Part shown: positions 1 to 10,614 of the stretch, piece by piece
Layout of the letters: every line of letters starts with the position of its first letter
How positions within the stretch are numbered: position 1 is the first letter of the stretch
The notes under the pieces: generated by a model
The model's input: the letters and a program-made list of their open reading frames with translations, nothing else
What the model was told of the DNA's origin: nothing
Database searches by the model: none
Source of the DNA: Ichthyophonus hoferi
Taxonomy: Eukaryota > Opisthokonta > Ichthyosporea > Ichthyophonida > Ichthyophonidae
Length of the DNA: 32,741 bases
Assembly: GCA_002751075.1 (NCBI GenBank)
Contig: NAOQ01000386.1
Location: 32,530-65,270 of the forward strand
Reading direction: 5' to 3'
Program-made: the position numbers and the translations under genes

Positions 1-1800
1 CTTACACGAATAATTCCTCCAGTTGTTTTTTATCCTCTTCCTTAAATGGTAGTCTAGTAGATGGGGAGGAATGGAGGCATCCTGTGATGAGTTAAGTGAG
101 CCCCTCTCTGTGTAATCACATAAACACACAATTCCCTCTTCCAACTACTGATCCTGTTTACATACCTCGGCTTCATTTATATATACACAAGAATCATTTA
201 TATATATACCTGAATGAGAGAGGGAAGGATTATAGATACGTAGTGTAGGTGTAAAGAGCCATATAGAGAGTCTAAGATATAACCCCTTACGGTTGGCGGG
301 TGACCGTGTGGCAGTAGTGGCAAGTAATGATACTACGCATCGGGTAAGCATACAACTATTCCCGGGAAATAACTTGGGGCCTACATATTGTGAAAGGCAT
401 ATCCGTTCTACTGGTGTAAGGATCATAGTCTGTATACAAAAAAGTATAGTCAAGGGACAGGTATATGTATATAATAGACCTGGAATATATGTAGTATTAA
501 CTTAGGGAGCAAAAGAGTGTTAGCATATTATAATACCAAAATCATAATATCTATAACACTAGCAACATTTCATATTGGTGCATATATTGTTTATATATGT
601 TCTAGTGTGCGTGCTTATTGTCGAGATGTTGTCTTGTATTGCTCGTCTGGGAACTGACTAATGATTGGCTGCTGATAAGTTAAATACACCAATTGCTGAC
701 GTGAATCTACATTCCTCAATAAGATTATTTATAAATCCTTAAATGGTGGCCCTTAAATTAAAACACAAATTTATGATATTAAAAATACCTTTAAACTAAC
801 CATAAGTTTTTTAACAAATAGTTACATGTATATGCTAAACTTATTATGAATGATATAAATCATATATAAGATTTAAATAATTTAGATGGTAGGTGTGTGT
901 ATAGAATGATATTTGGCGTGATTCGCCTTTTGATCTTAGGTAAAATTCCATTTCCTATTTTAGACATAATAGCGATTAATTAATGGTTAAGATAAAATAT
1001 AGAGGTCAATATTACAATATCATACTATATCATAATATTATACTATATCCATGTTATATTATTTTCTAATATAATATTATCTTGCCATATCATACTTTAT
1101 CATATGATCTTATTATCGTGCATGCAATTATACATACTATCCTACTGGCATACTGCATCCTGAAATATTATTCTATCAGAATTTATTTTACATCATGACA
1201 TCCTATTACATAATATTTGATCATCTACATATTCTAAAATGAATTCTGATTTAGTACGGAACCATGAGCCTACACTGACAAACTAATTTAGTAATACATG
1301 ACTAGAACTATCGCAAGAAAACCTACTAGTTGTAATAGAATATCACTCTTTTCATTCTCTAGTCACAGTCTTCAGTATGTTCATCATATATCTTTTCTTA
1401 CACCTTAATGTCATCCCCTTTACATACATACACAATATATCACCCGACTCGTCTGTATCTTAAACAAAGCGAGTCTTTCTACTTTGTAGTACTGTCAAAT
1501 AAGCAGTCCTTAGTCTCCTTGACATGGAAATAACTAAATACACGAGAATAAAAGATCATATATATCCCAAATAGATAAATATGTATACCTCATGTCTATT
1601 GAGTATAGGCCTTAATACTTGATTATGAATATCTTATATTTGAATAATCAATGGTTCTCCCGTAATGCCTACTTCCCATTCTTTTAGAACCATATGAGCT
1701 TAAATTATAATAATTGATTTAAAATTTGGATTAATCGTATCGTATCAATTAATGTGTGCAATCTAAAATTAATTAGTGATTATAAGAATTCTGTATGTAC
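1..1800. other. AT-rich stretch, no supported gene
   Basis: No gene can be supported here. Positions about 280-440 are less AT-rich than the rest and carry overlapping open frames on both strands (70 and 102 codons). Neither frame has a recognisable domain, and a GTAAG donor-like site occurs near 342. Positions about 1,010-1,180 are an imperfect ATA/TAT-rich run. The remainder shows nothing I can name. Confidence 0.5.
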
Positions 1801-1805
1801 TGAAA

Positions 1806-1823
1806 GCCTGCTGGGCCCATGAC
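1806..1823 (-). other. Possible copia-type primer-binding site remnant
   Basis: Read on the minus strand, this stretch contains TCATGGGCCCAGCAGGC. That is close to the complement of the anticodon arm of eukaryotic initiator tRNA-Met, which is the primer region used by copia-type retroelements. A better version of the same signal sits beside an LTR at 13,601-13,620. No LTR or coding remnant is obvious next to this copy, so it could be chance or a very old fragment. Confidence 0.3.
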
Positions 1824-1829
1824 TCTATG

Positions 1830-3200
1830 ACAATATGTGGTATTTCTAGTGACTTGTCTACAGGGGTCGCCAATTGAGTGCTGCATAATAATAAATAGGA
1901 CTACATATATATTATAATGCTGTTTAACAAATGAGAGATGAATGCAAGGTTTTGTGTCTCACGCAAGTATTTATATTTTCCTATAACGATAGTATGCATG
2001 TATACAGGCATGCCGGGTTGCTGGGGGCTGCATGTGTTTGAGCGGCCAGGAGTAAACATTTATTTATACTGATAATCCAATACTAATATTTCTTTCCTGG
2101 AATGGCTCTTTAGCTAGCTACCTCATTGGTTAACTGTTAACTGCTCACATATTATATAATGACAAATTATTCTATCAGGTTGAAAAATATTAATTAAATC
2201 ATTATACAACTAACTAATCTTGACCAATGATCATTGATTTACTCATTAACTGGACTTCGACCTAACATTTCAATTGATATCTCGGACCCTAGTCATATAA
2301 TAGAAACTTGGTTGGCTCGCTATATTTGGTGTCTTATAGCCAGTGATTGTAAAGCAATGTGTACGTATTGTATTTTAACTTATTTGGTACCTATTAAGGA
2401 TGTATTAAAGCTAACGCACTAATAGTAATTCTAATACTAATACATGTTTTTAAGCTCAAAAGGTCAGCCTGCCCACCTACAATGTACTACAACAATATAA
2501 TAATAGCAACTCTAATCCAGAATTAACTTTATATTTTCAGAAAATACCTACTTACATTCTAACAAAATTATTAATAGCAAATGCATAAAACCTAGCCATA
2601 CTAATCAAACATAAACCAACCGCCCCAAGACCACAGAACTTTTCACAGTTCTTTAACACAACATAAATATAAGCACACAAGAATAAAAATGATAAAACCC
2701 GGAGATCTTCTTTAGTAAATAGCTTTTTTTCAAGAAAAAAAAAAAAACCAAAATGACAAGATTGGAAACAAACAGCCAGCAGGCCAGGCAGCTGGAACAA
2801 ATATTATTATGGAATCACCGACGTAAAACTGGCTACTGAAGTACCCATAGCCGCCAAATACTAGTAGTAAAAGTCTAACAATGAATTACAACGATAATGA
2901 TTACACAATGCAAGTAGAAACCAACTAACTGGCGAGTACTCTTTGTAAAGCAAGGAACTTCGTTCTAACATAGTATCCATTCGTTGAAACAACAAAGACC
3001 TTTTCCCCGTTATCAAAGCTTCGCGTATATCAATGGAGATGAAAATCTTTAAATGTGGTATTGCAGTCGAAGTCGAGTAAAAATGGGCAAAGTTTGATTA
3101 AGTCATTGCAGTATACTTTAAGCAAAATCCTGCCAAACTTGTACAAATATGTAAAAACCAAAAGAAAAGATATAGTCAGTTATAGTGGAATGGTTATCTT
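1830..3200. other. AT-rich intergenic stretch, no supported gene
   Basis: Short open frames occur on both strands, for example at 2,234-2,422 (plus) and 2,552-2,800 (minus). They lack recognisable domains and codon structure. A 13-base poly-A run lies near 2,738. The right-hand end, next to the stop of the cold-shock gene at 3,212, probably includes that gene's 3' untranslated region. Confidence 0.5.
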
Positions 3201-3211
3201 AATTGATTCTC

Positions 3212-4797
3212 TTAATAAGGACCCCTGTTGTCATAACCAGATTGCTCGTAGCTGGGTCTGTCTCCATAGCCGCGCTGCTGTTCATAACCTCCTTGTCTGA
3301 ACTCGGCACCATATTCAGCACCACTAAGGAATGGTAAGAGGGGGACAGCATGGTAAATATTATATTATATGGTGAAGTGAGATTAAGCATGTGCATAGCT
3401 GGCAGAAGTAGGATGATATTTATGTGATGGTCTGAAAGATACCACATTATATCACAGTCTGTCCAACAATTACATTAAAGCAATTGAAGTATAGCATATA
3501 TACGTATACTCCTAAATTCTATATGATACATAGCATACCATATTATGAAGTCAACTATATATACAAATGTCACTTAAACTTATGAGGGAAGAGAAGAGAT
3601 AACTTACGATCCACGGGCCTGGAATCCACGGTCACCACCGTTGGAATATCCACCACCATAGCTTTGGCGGTCACCGCCCTGTTGGGCATATCCACGGCTA
3701 CCACCATAGGCCTGACCACCATAACCTCCCTGCTGACCACCATATCCACCCTGGCTATAGCCCTGGCCTCCATACCCACCCTGGGCCATACCATAGGCAT
3801 CACCTCCATAACCTCCACGGCCCCCACGGCTGAATCCACCGTCGGAGGGTCCATTACGGAGACCACGGGGAGCACCCTGGAAAATATTGTATTATGATAA
3901 TGTTCCACTGACAATAGAATAGATGGGTCTAATTATATATATCTCAAATAGTGATGGTTACCATATACTATATGGGAACTAATAACATAATCTGTCAAGC
4001 CAAAATCTGGAAACAGGGGGAAGTGGTATAAAATATAGAATTTAGGCAAAGTAAGTGGCTACAAAATAAGATGAGAAACCAATAATAAAGGGAAATAGAA
4101 GTGAAAAAAAACTAAAGTCTATTCCTTGTTATTACTAAAAAAAAAAGAAACTGCATCTTAGTAGCAACCACTCACAGCAACGTTAAACAATAGCAATAAA
4201 ATATTGAAGATATTCGTGTAAAACATTAGCCTACCTGGACGAAGTTACCCTCGGGGCCAGTTACCCTCTGAGCCTTAGGCCTGTTGGTGTTGGGGTCATT
4301 CTCAACGGTGAACTCCACCTAGAAACCAACGGCAAACTAAAGTTAGTTACTACAATATATATATACTCGTGCGTGTATATGCAATATATAATAAAAATCT
4401 ATATATAAGAAAGGGCTAATACGTCCAGCATAATCCAAACTGTGGTTATTGTGTAACCTAACTAAAAACCAGTAATGAAAAATCAAGAGAATATGGCTTG
4501 CACCTGTCGGTCGTAAATAAACAAATACAAACAAAAGGTCACTAAACTGTTCAGTTTGTTGAACAAATATGTATTTTTTAATCTAAGTCACTTAACACCG
4601 GGGCAGTGCCTGCATCAAACAAGGACAGGTTAGTGTTGACTGAATGTTACCTTCTCACCCTCCGCAAGAGAGCGGAAGCCCTGTGCGTGAATGGACGTCT
4701 GATGAACGAACACGTCTGGGCTACCATCATCAGGAGTGATGAAACCAAACCCCTTCTCGGAGTTAAACCACTTGCACACACCAGTAACAACAGACAT
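3212..4797 (-). CDS. Cold-shock-domain RNA-binding protein with Gly/Tyr/Arg-rich tail, four exons
   Basis: The protein is expected to bind single-stranded RNA or DNA, probably as an RNA chaperone or translation regulator. The exons are 4797-4651, 4318-4235, 3876-3608 and 3323-3212. They join in frame (phases 0, 0 and 2) into 203 residues, and all three introns have GT-AG ends. Residues 1-77 form one cold-shock domain. The RNP1 motif is KGFGFI (15-20) and the RNP2 motif is VFVHQ (29-33). The domain closes near [15 protein letters not shown]. Residues from about 80 onward are a low-complexity tail with one RGG and many GGYGGQ and GYG repeats, ending YDNRGPY. Such tails bind RNA and favour condensates. 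The ATG is in consensus position immediately before [15 protein letters not shown], the usual cold-shock-domain start. The introns are 332, 358 and 284 nt, long for a fungus. The fold is certain; the exact cellular role is inferred. Confidence 0.95.
3324..3607 (-). other. Third intron of the cold-shock gene; retention would end translation at once
   Basis: The donor GTAAGT directly follows GGATC. Without splicing, the frame reads GGA TCG TAA, so translation stops two codons after the glycine. That would give a 167-residue protein lacking the last 36 residues. The acceptor TTAG lies at 3,324-3,327. Both borders are supported by the clean frame and the Tyr/Gly/Arg-rich composition on either side. 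Confidence 0.85.
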
Positions 4798-5005
4798 TTT
4801 CAAGCAAATTCAGTCAAATTAAGACTGAAAAAATTTAACAAGCGAAAAGACACAGGCAAGCGATAGTGTAGACTAGCTATAAAGGGCCAACGTGGATGAA
4901 GTACCTCTATACTAGGCAACAACGTGTTCGGTACATCGGGCTTGTTCACTAATATACTAAATGACCTGTAACCACTTATTTATTTAATAATTTAATTGTA
5001 ATTAA

Positions 5006-5112
5006 TTTATTGGCTCTTATAAGTATGTATCACACGGAAAATGTGTTTAAAGAGGGCAAACGTATTTACCGCAGCTTAAGAACCTTTGTAATCTACAAAT
5101 TTTATTGGCTCT
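5006..5112 (-). promoter_or_regulatory. Two identical 12-mer CCAAT-box elements upstream of the cold-shock gene
   Basis: TTTATTGGCTCT occurs at 5,006-5,017 and again, identical, at 5,101-5,112. On the gene's strand both read AGAGCCAATAAA, containing a CCAAT core. They lie about 210 and 305 bases upstream of the start codon. CCAAT boxes are bound by the heteromeric NF-Y/HAP complex in eukaryotes. Function here is inferred from position and exact repetition only. Confidence 0.4.
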
Positions 5113-5119
5113 GTGCCCA

Positions 5120-6980
5120 AAGTAAGAGGAGGGGCAGAATATCTCATTTGCATCAAAAATCGCAGTCATAGACTATCACAGCGTAAACTTTTGCAAAATA
5201 TTAAATACGTAACAGTATAAAATTATTTTTTTTGTAATGTATATAATTATACTATAAATAATCTTTTAAAAAATAAAAAATAATTACGTTTTTTTTATAG
5301 TTAATTAATATTTAGCAAGACCTTAGACATAATTTGTGACGTATAGACTCATGAACTTGCTGAGGTAAATATGCGGTAATGTGACTTAGATGGCTTTAGT
5401 ATCCCCTAAAATGTGACCCTTTGTGGTCGAAAATAAAGCTACTCAAGAATATTCTATCATATCATGTAGTCCTATTTAGAGATGCATGAATAAGAGCCAC
5501 AATCAGCTACATAATTGGTTTATATAACAGCTCTATACCTAATAATGCCCTTCTCTCTCTGCAACTCTAATAAAATCCAACGTTTTGGAGTAGGGTAATA
5601 GTAATTGAACCCTTTTTGCCGTACTCCGCATATACCTTTTGGTTGAATCTGGGCCTTTGGCTTTGGCATCACCTATTCCATTAATGTATACTATTATTTA
5701 CTCTTATATATTACTATATTTTACTATATTTTATTCTATATTGTTGTATATTTTTTATAAAAATTAAGACAAAAATTGGATGCGATATGCGATAAAACAA
5801 TTAAAGCGATGTGATAGGTTGCGACAATATTGACACCTCACAACCTGAGGATTGAGAATCTACTGTAAGGCTGTAAGGCTCACGACATAACGAGTCTAGG
5901 GGATAATACATATATATGCATATATAGTTAGATAGTAGTGATTTAACTATACCTAATAGTAGTAGTAAAGCTGGAGAGTTGGAAAAATGTTCAAATTGTT
6001 TATAGAAATATAAAATATCATGGCTAAAGAAATATATATATATAAAGGCATGTTGGGGATAAATGAGAATTGGAATATAGCATGTGCATGCATACAATCT
6101 ATACCAGTATAGTATAGTTTATCAGATGAATATGAATAGACTCCAATCTTCAATCCTCCACCCTATATTGTAAATATTGGTGCGCCTGGTTACATATCGT
6201 GTGCCGCGCTTCATTTTAATTTAATAAGCAGGTCATCAGCACGATGACAAGTGGATCGCTCCTATTGTTATAGAGTGATAAGTGCGAATGGTTCCTATGG
6301 TTTTACTAATAGTTTATAATCTTTGATGATTAGAAAACTGGTAGCTTAGAGACAACCCAGAAATATATTGTTATAAACAAATTATAGGGTTATTATTTTT
6401 TTTAGTCGACATTCATAGTCTTTCTTCTTCTTTTTTTTTTCTTTGTCAATTTTGCCCATTGCTCATTTGGTTACCACCATAATTTCTGATCGAAAATTGT
6501 ATTGCAATCGCAAGCGATCCAAAAATCTACTATAATTTCACATCACCAAGAGCGATTGGAATAGAAACATATTCGCTACTCTATCTCTTTTTCAGTAGAA
6601 ATGTAATATATTTAGTGAACTACGATATGGATAACGGATAGAGACCTGAATCAATTCGATGTGGATTATTCATACAGTACATTGCAATCTTTGTTACCTT
6701 AAGTTAAGCACCTAATTGTATACAATCGTACAAGTTAAGGTTAGTTTTGCTGGCGTTCTGCATGGTTCTAAGACTCTGAACGATTAGGAAACTTTTAGGT
6801 TAGCTCACCGGAAATATCATTTAAAAATAAAACCAAATCTATCTGCAGGCGGCCGATAAGGTATTACAAACAATCAGCTTTTAGCATATGATATGGAATC
6901 AGATTATGAGTAAAAACAACAAAAAGCTCAAACAATCGGGAGATAAACAAAATATATTAGCATACATACATAAAGAACTC
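5120..6980. other. AT-rich intergenic stretch, no supported gene
   Basis: Short open frames of no more than 98 codons at 5,801-6,153 have no recognisable content and run through ATA-rich DNA. There are homopolymer runs of T near 5,226 and 6,428. An imperfect TATTACTATATTTTA-type run lies at about 5,690-5,755. Nothing else could be supported. Confidence 0.5.
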
Positions 6981-6985
6981 ATTCC

Positions 6986-7132
6986 TTAAATCATTGATAC
7001 TGCTGATATCCAAAAGGTATCTATCTCAATTGATGCTGTGGGTTCTAAAAGACTCTGAATTGAAGTAGATTCAGCTGAAGAAACATCAATCGCCGTGTAA
7101 CGAGCTGAATACGATCCAGGAACTAATTTACT
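6986..7132 (-). CDS. Unassigned coding-like terminal exon (48 residues)
   Basis: A minus-strand open stretch starts after a candidate AAG acceptor and ends at TAA. Its composition is protein-like, rich in Ser, Ile, Thr, Glu and Ala. It contains KLVPGSYS, then AIDVSSAEST, SLLEPTAS and EIDTFW. It has no starting ATG, so an upstream exon would be needed, and I could not identify one. Its length is close to the final exons of the unassigned family at 7.74, 15.30 and 25.58 kb, and the KLVPGS stretch loosely recalls their QLVKPG stretch. That resemblance is too weak to claim membership. It could be a decayed gene or a chance open frame. Confidence 0.3.
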   Translation of the reverse strand, partial: SKLVPGSYSARYTAIDVSSAESTSIQSLLEPTASIEIDTFWISAVSMI

Positions 7133-7260
7133 TCAAACCAGCGACCAAATTATATCCTTACAACTCACTTCGCCATTACCTATTTGATCCAAGTCAGATT
7201 CTATTCTTAATAGCTTAATATTCAATAACTAGTCTATGCCTGTCTACTTATTTACTTAAT

Positions 7261-7390
7261 TATCTCCTACCTATCTATCTAGCTAACTGCCTGCCTACCT
7301 ATATAACTACCTACCTGCCTACCTATATAACTAACTACCTATCTACCTACCTACCTATATAACTACCTATCTACCTGCCTATCTTCCTAA
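7261..7390. repeat. CTAC/CTAT tetranucleotide tract with higher-order unit
   Basis: The stretch consists almost entirely of CTAC, CTAT and CTGC tetramers. CTACCTATATAACTA appears three times, near 7,296, 7,320 and 7,351, with variable spacing. This suggests the array grew by duplicating a larger 25-35 bp unit rather than by simple slippage. Confidence 0.85.
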
Positions 7391-7741
7391 CCGCCAAATC
7401 ATATTTCCTGCAAGGGAAAGCAATCATCAACCCAATCTTCAAACATTATTTTTGGATATCCTCACATGTCGTGATTGGATCATTCTAAACTCGAATAGTG
7501 ATTATACCAAGGTTTAGCGATAGAGCAGGGCAATGACTTGAACTATGTGGTGTTGATTTCAGCTTGTGTAATAATTACCTTACCCATGGTCAAGGTGGTG
7601 GCCGAATATTGTATGAAGAAAAATTAGAATAAAAACTGAGTTAGATTTAGGACTAAAATTAGGGATATTTGGTTCTATTTCAAGATTGTAGTCTGGTAAT
7701 CTACAAACCAAAACTTTCGATCATTCCAGCTCAAGTTCACG

Positions 7742-8149
7742 CTATTGATCAAGAGTAATAGAAACCTTTAACTTACTAACAGGTGTTGTGTCGAATATAT
7801 GGCAACTATGATTTAATTGCACTTGTGAATAGACGGTCACGGTATTGTTAATATCAGAAGCAACACCAGACTTAGCTAGCTGACCTAGTAAGGATTCTGG
7901 ATTAAGCATCTCACCCTCTTTAGAAACTATAGAAATAATATGAATATTTATGCAAATATGCTCTAAATTCTGGAACATAAATTTTTCTAACTCCTATTAA
8001 TATTCCATACCACTGAACAGTGGTATATGCTTGATTGCTTTCTTTATTATTTTATGAAGCCTTGTATTTATGCTTCTTTCGTGCAAAAACCAGTTTTGAA
8101 TAAATTTATTGACTAATGTAGCTTGACCAATGATACTATGCTTGAAGAT
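7742..8149 (-). CDS. Unassigned multi-exon gene fragment, family member F3
   Basis: Two coding-like exons fit together. The first is 8149-8011 (46 codons plus one base), opening after an ATTAG acceptor and ending CAGTG before the donor GTATGG. The second is 7926-7742 (61 codons including stop), opening after TTTCTATAG. The 84-nt intron is phase 1 and splits a valine codon. Exon 1 is basic and amphipathic, ending HIPLFS. Exon 2 carries LLGQLAKSGV, then TVTVY and KLKVSITLDQ. It aligns along its length with the exons at 15,301-15,554 and 25,583-25,803, which have the same acceptor phase. No ATG was found for exon 1, so the 5' end is missing or in further exons. After the stop, the same frame stays open for over 40 codons beyond a second stop, suggesting the gene may be decayed. 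I do not recognise the family. Confidence 0.45.
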
Positions 8150-8159
8150 CTAATCGGCT

Positions 8160-8860
8160 CTCAAATACAACAAGCATCGATTTTATTGAATCCAAATTGA
8201 CCAATCACTGATTGATTGATACCTATAGTATGTGATTGGGTATACCTATATAGTATATAATTGGTTGTGTGCTCTTAGCACGAGTCATTTCTGAGTTGAT
8301 TAATTATAATTATCAGCCTTACAGCTCCAAGATCCAACCAATATGAACATAGATCATTCACAAATAATTCCTGACAAACTTAACTAGGAGGAGCGTCTTT
8401 TTTCTATAAAAATAACCAAAAAATAAATAATATTAATAAATAAAATAGTGAATAGTAAAAGTGCAGTGAATGCCTTGGTTCCAACCAAATGTATAGTCTT
8501 GATTAAGCCTCACTACAGAATTGAGAGTCCCGAATCTGCCTCAAGCAGAACCTTTTGATACTTTATAATTATAGCATTTTATATATAGAATACTTCAGAA
8601 CCCAGCATTAATTAATTGGTTGCTTATAGCTATAGTTACTTTGCCTATGCTGTATATGCATCTATATTTAACATGTGAGATAGATGTATTTTAAAATAAT
8701 GTGTCATAGAAGGTATTAGGACTAAGGTTTTCAATATGTTTAGATAGACTATTTTTTATTATTGTAATCCCATTTACGCATTTTGATATATTTACTAAGT
8801 AAATACAATAGGAATTCATTAGCAATTATTCTTCTTATTTGTCCCTGACTTAACATTAAA
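8160..8860. other. AT-rich stretch, no supported gene
   Basis: No gene is visible. A short imperfect direct repeat of about 23 bp lies at 8,221-8,267, where ACCTATAGTATGTGATTGG is followed by a diverged copy. The rest is AT-rich with no pattern I can name. Confidence 0.5.
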
Positions 8861-8863
8861 ATG

Positions 8864-9290
8864 TGTTGGGAATCATAAGTAGAGATAGGAGCGTTCCTAT
8901 GACTTATATTTGTTTAGAAGGAGAGAGAATACTGAATTAAGGGGCGTTTTAACGTGACCCTTTGCATACACGGAGTACGAATATCCTAAGACACATTTTT
9001 ATTATTAAAATAGTTAGCAGGACTTGCTTTAAGCAGGATAACTAAGCAATATGCTATCTAGACCTATAACATATAATCTGAATTGACTTATTATATAGTT
9101 ACAGAATTTCTACCATTGGCTGGTTCAATTTTGATAGATCATCTTGGACTGCTGTTTAACAACAATAAATTGCACCAGCTATTTTCCCATGCTACATATC
9201 TAATAATAATTGCTAATAATGTTAAATGTTTATAGCTCTAAAAATAAATCTCTAAATTAATTGAATATTCTTGTTTAAATACTCCCCCTT
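8864..9290 (+). repeat. LTR-beta copy, solo LTR-like
   Basis: The copy begins TGTTGGGAATCATAAG. It aligns along almost its whole length with the reverse complement of 24,152-24,589. Shared blocks include CGTTTTAACGTG, CTTTGCATACA, CATTTTTATTATTAAA, GGTTCAATTTTGAT and CTAAATTAATT. The start fits the TG-start rule of LTRs, but no internal retroelement region or primer-binding site adjoins it. It is best read as a solo LTR, with an approximate right edge. Confidence 0.6.
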
Positions 9291-9820
9291 GGCTTGGGCG
9301 GGTTACTTCACCTAAGGCATAAAAATATGAAAAGTAATATGAAAGGAACCTTAACATTGTGAATACTTAACTGTAGGCTTGTCGCTCTCTAAATGAACTA
9401 GATTATTCCTGATGACATTCAGAAGTGACTGTAGCATAGTGCCCAATGTAAAATGAACGAACGATAGTACACCAAACCGTATGCTAAATATTGCTACTCG
9501 CTCTGGCTATGACTCTGGCTCTGTTTTAGGCTGAGCTCTGGCGTCTAGCGCCTGGCAGCTGGCAGCTAAGGTGATATATAGGTGTTAACCAGTTGCTTGT
9601 ACGTTACCTTGGTGTTACTTTGATGCTGGAAATGTTGATAGTTTCAATGCAAATTTGAAGACATGTGTATAAGCATAATTAAATTGAGTATCTGCACGTA
9701 GAGGTCAGTGGATAGATGTGAGGTTAAGAAGAAGTGTTCTCAGCATTCGTGAATTGTTGACTTAATAGAATTACCAAGTTTTGTAACCATGATAACATAT
9801 TTAAATGTTTTCCACTGTCA
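9291..9820. other. Unassigned spacer between two LTR-beta pieces
   Basis: No gene is supported. A Leu/Ala codon-like CTGGC/CTCTGG-rich patch lies at 9,500-9,560. The stretch separates a full LTR-beta copy from a short LTR-beta start fragment and may be host DNA or unrecognised repeat. Confidence 0.4.
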
Positions 9821-9821
9821 T

Positions 9822-9890
9822 ATTGGAAATAATAAGTAGAAACAGGAGTGTTCCTGTGATCTATATTCGTTTAAACGGAGGGCCAACATT
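9822..9890 (+). repeat. LTR-beta start fragment
   Basis: About 70 bases (TTGGAAATAATAAGTAG onward, with GTGTTCCTGTGAT) match the first part of the LTR-beta copy at 8,864. Homology then stops, close to where the reverse-transcriptase remnant of the neighbouring minus-strand copia element begins. This looks like the edge of an insertion or rearrangement that truncated that element. Confidence 0.5.
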
Positions 9891-10360
9891 TGTTTTTGAT
9901 AGGGAATTACACGCCAAAGACTTTGATTAAGGCCTCATTATCAGTTGTGCTTTTAGCCATGATTAGAACATCATGACCATAGCAGCATAAGGCTAAAAAA
10001 TAACTGCTGTTGTGTTTGGAATGTAGAGGCATGGGTTCTTATTGGTGAGAAGCATGCCTTGAACATAGAGGAACGTGTCTAAGGTTTCATTCCACCTGGG
10101 CTCACTAAAATGCAACTGTAGAGGCATTTGATAAATTTGCATATCTATTTTGGATTGTTAGAGTCCTTTATGGATTGTGGCTGGTACATGTTGACTGGTG
10201 TAGGGAGTGTTGCGTGTAGGTATGCAGATCAGATATCCAGTTGAGTGAGCTCATACTGTTCAGCCATGGTGATTGCAATTAGTACTCCGACTGTGACAAT
10301 GCTCATGATGGTTAATGATATCTAAAAAAAGGTTTTGTTCATGACTTTTATGCTCTTCTG

Positions 10361-10614
10361 TGCACAAAGATGAGCTGTGTGTTAAACCACCGCCCTGGTT
10401 TGGTCTCTCTTGCAGTGGTATGGTACACCCATAAGTTTCTTAGAATAATCACAATCTTGGGAATGTTCTCCTCAGTCCTAAATGTTTTGCACAAAGATGA
10501 GCTTTGTGTTAAACCACCGCCCTGGTTTGGTCTCTCTTGCAGTGGTATGGTACACCCATAAGTTTCTTAGAATAATCACAATCTTGGGAATGTTCTCATC
10601 AGGCCTAAATGTTT
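10361..10614. repeat. 127-bp tandem duplication, two nearly identical units
   Basis: Units start at 10,361 and 10,488 (both TGCACAAAGATGAGC). They differ at only a few positions up to about 10,614. The duplication lies inside the reverse-transcriptase remnant of copia 1. The units are far more alike than the element's general decay, so the duplication is much younger than the insertion. Confidence 0.9.

Noticed and set aside
145-505. Overlapping open frames (102 and 70 codons) in a less AT-rich patch
   Set aside because: Neither strand shows a domain, codon bias or clear exon borders; noted only as a compositional patch.
3570-3914. Alternative minus- and plus-strand frames over the glycine-rich exon
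   Set aside because: Shadows of the repetitive third exon of the cold-shock gene.
4606-4866. 86-codon plus-strand frame over the first cold-shock exon
   Set aside because: Antisense to a certain coding exon; no domain of its own.
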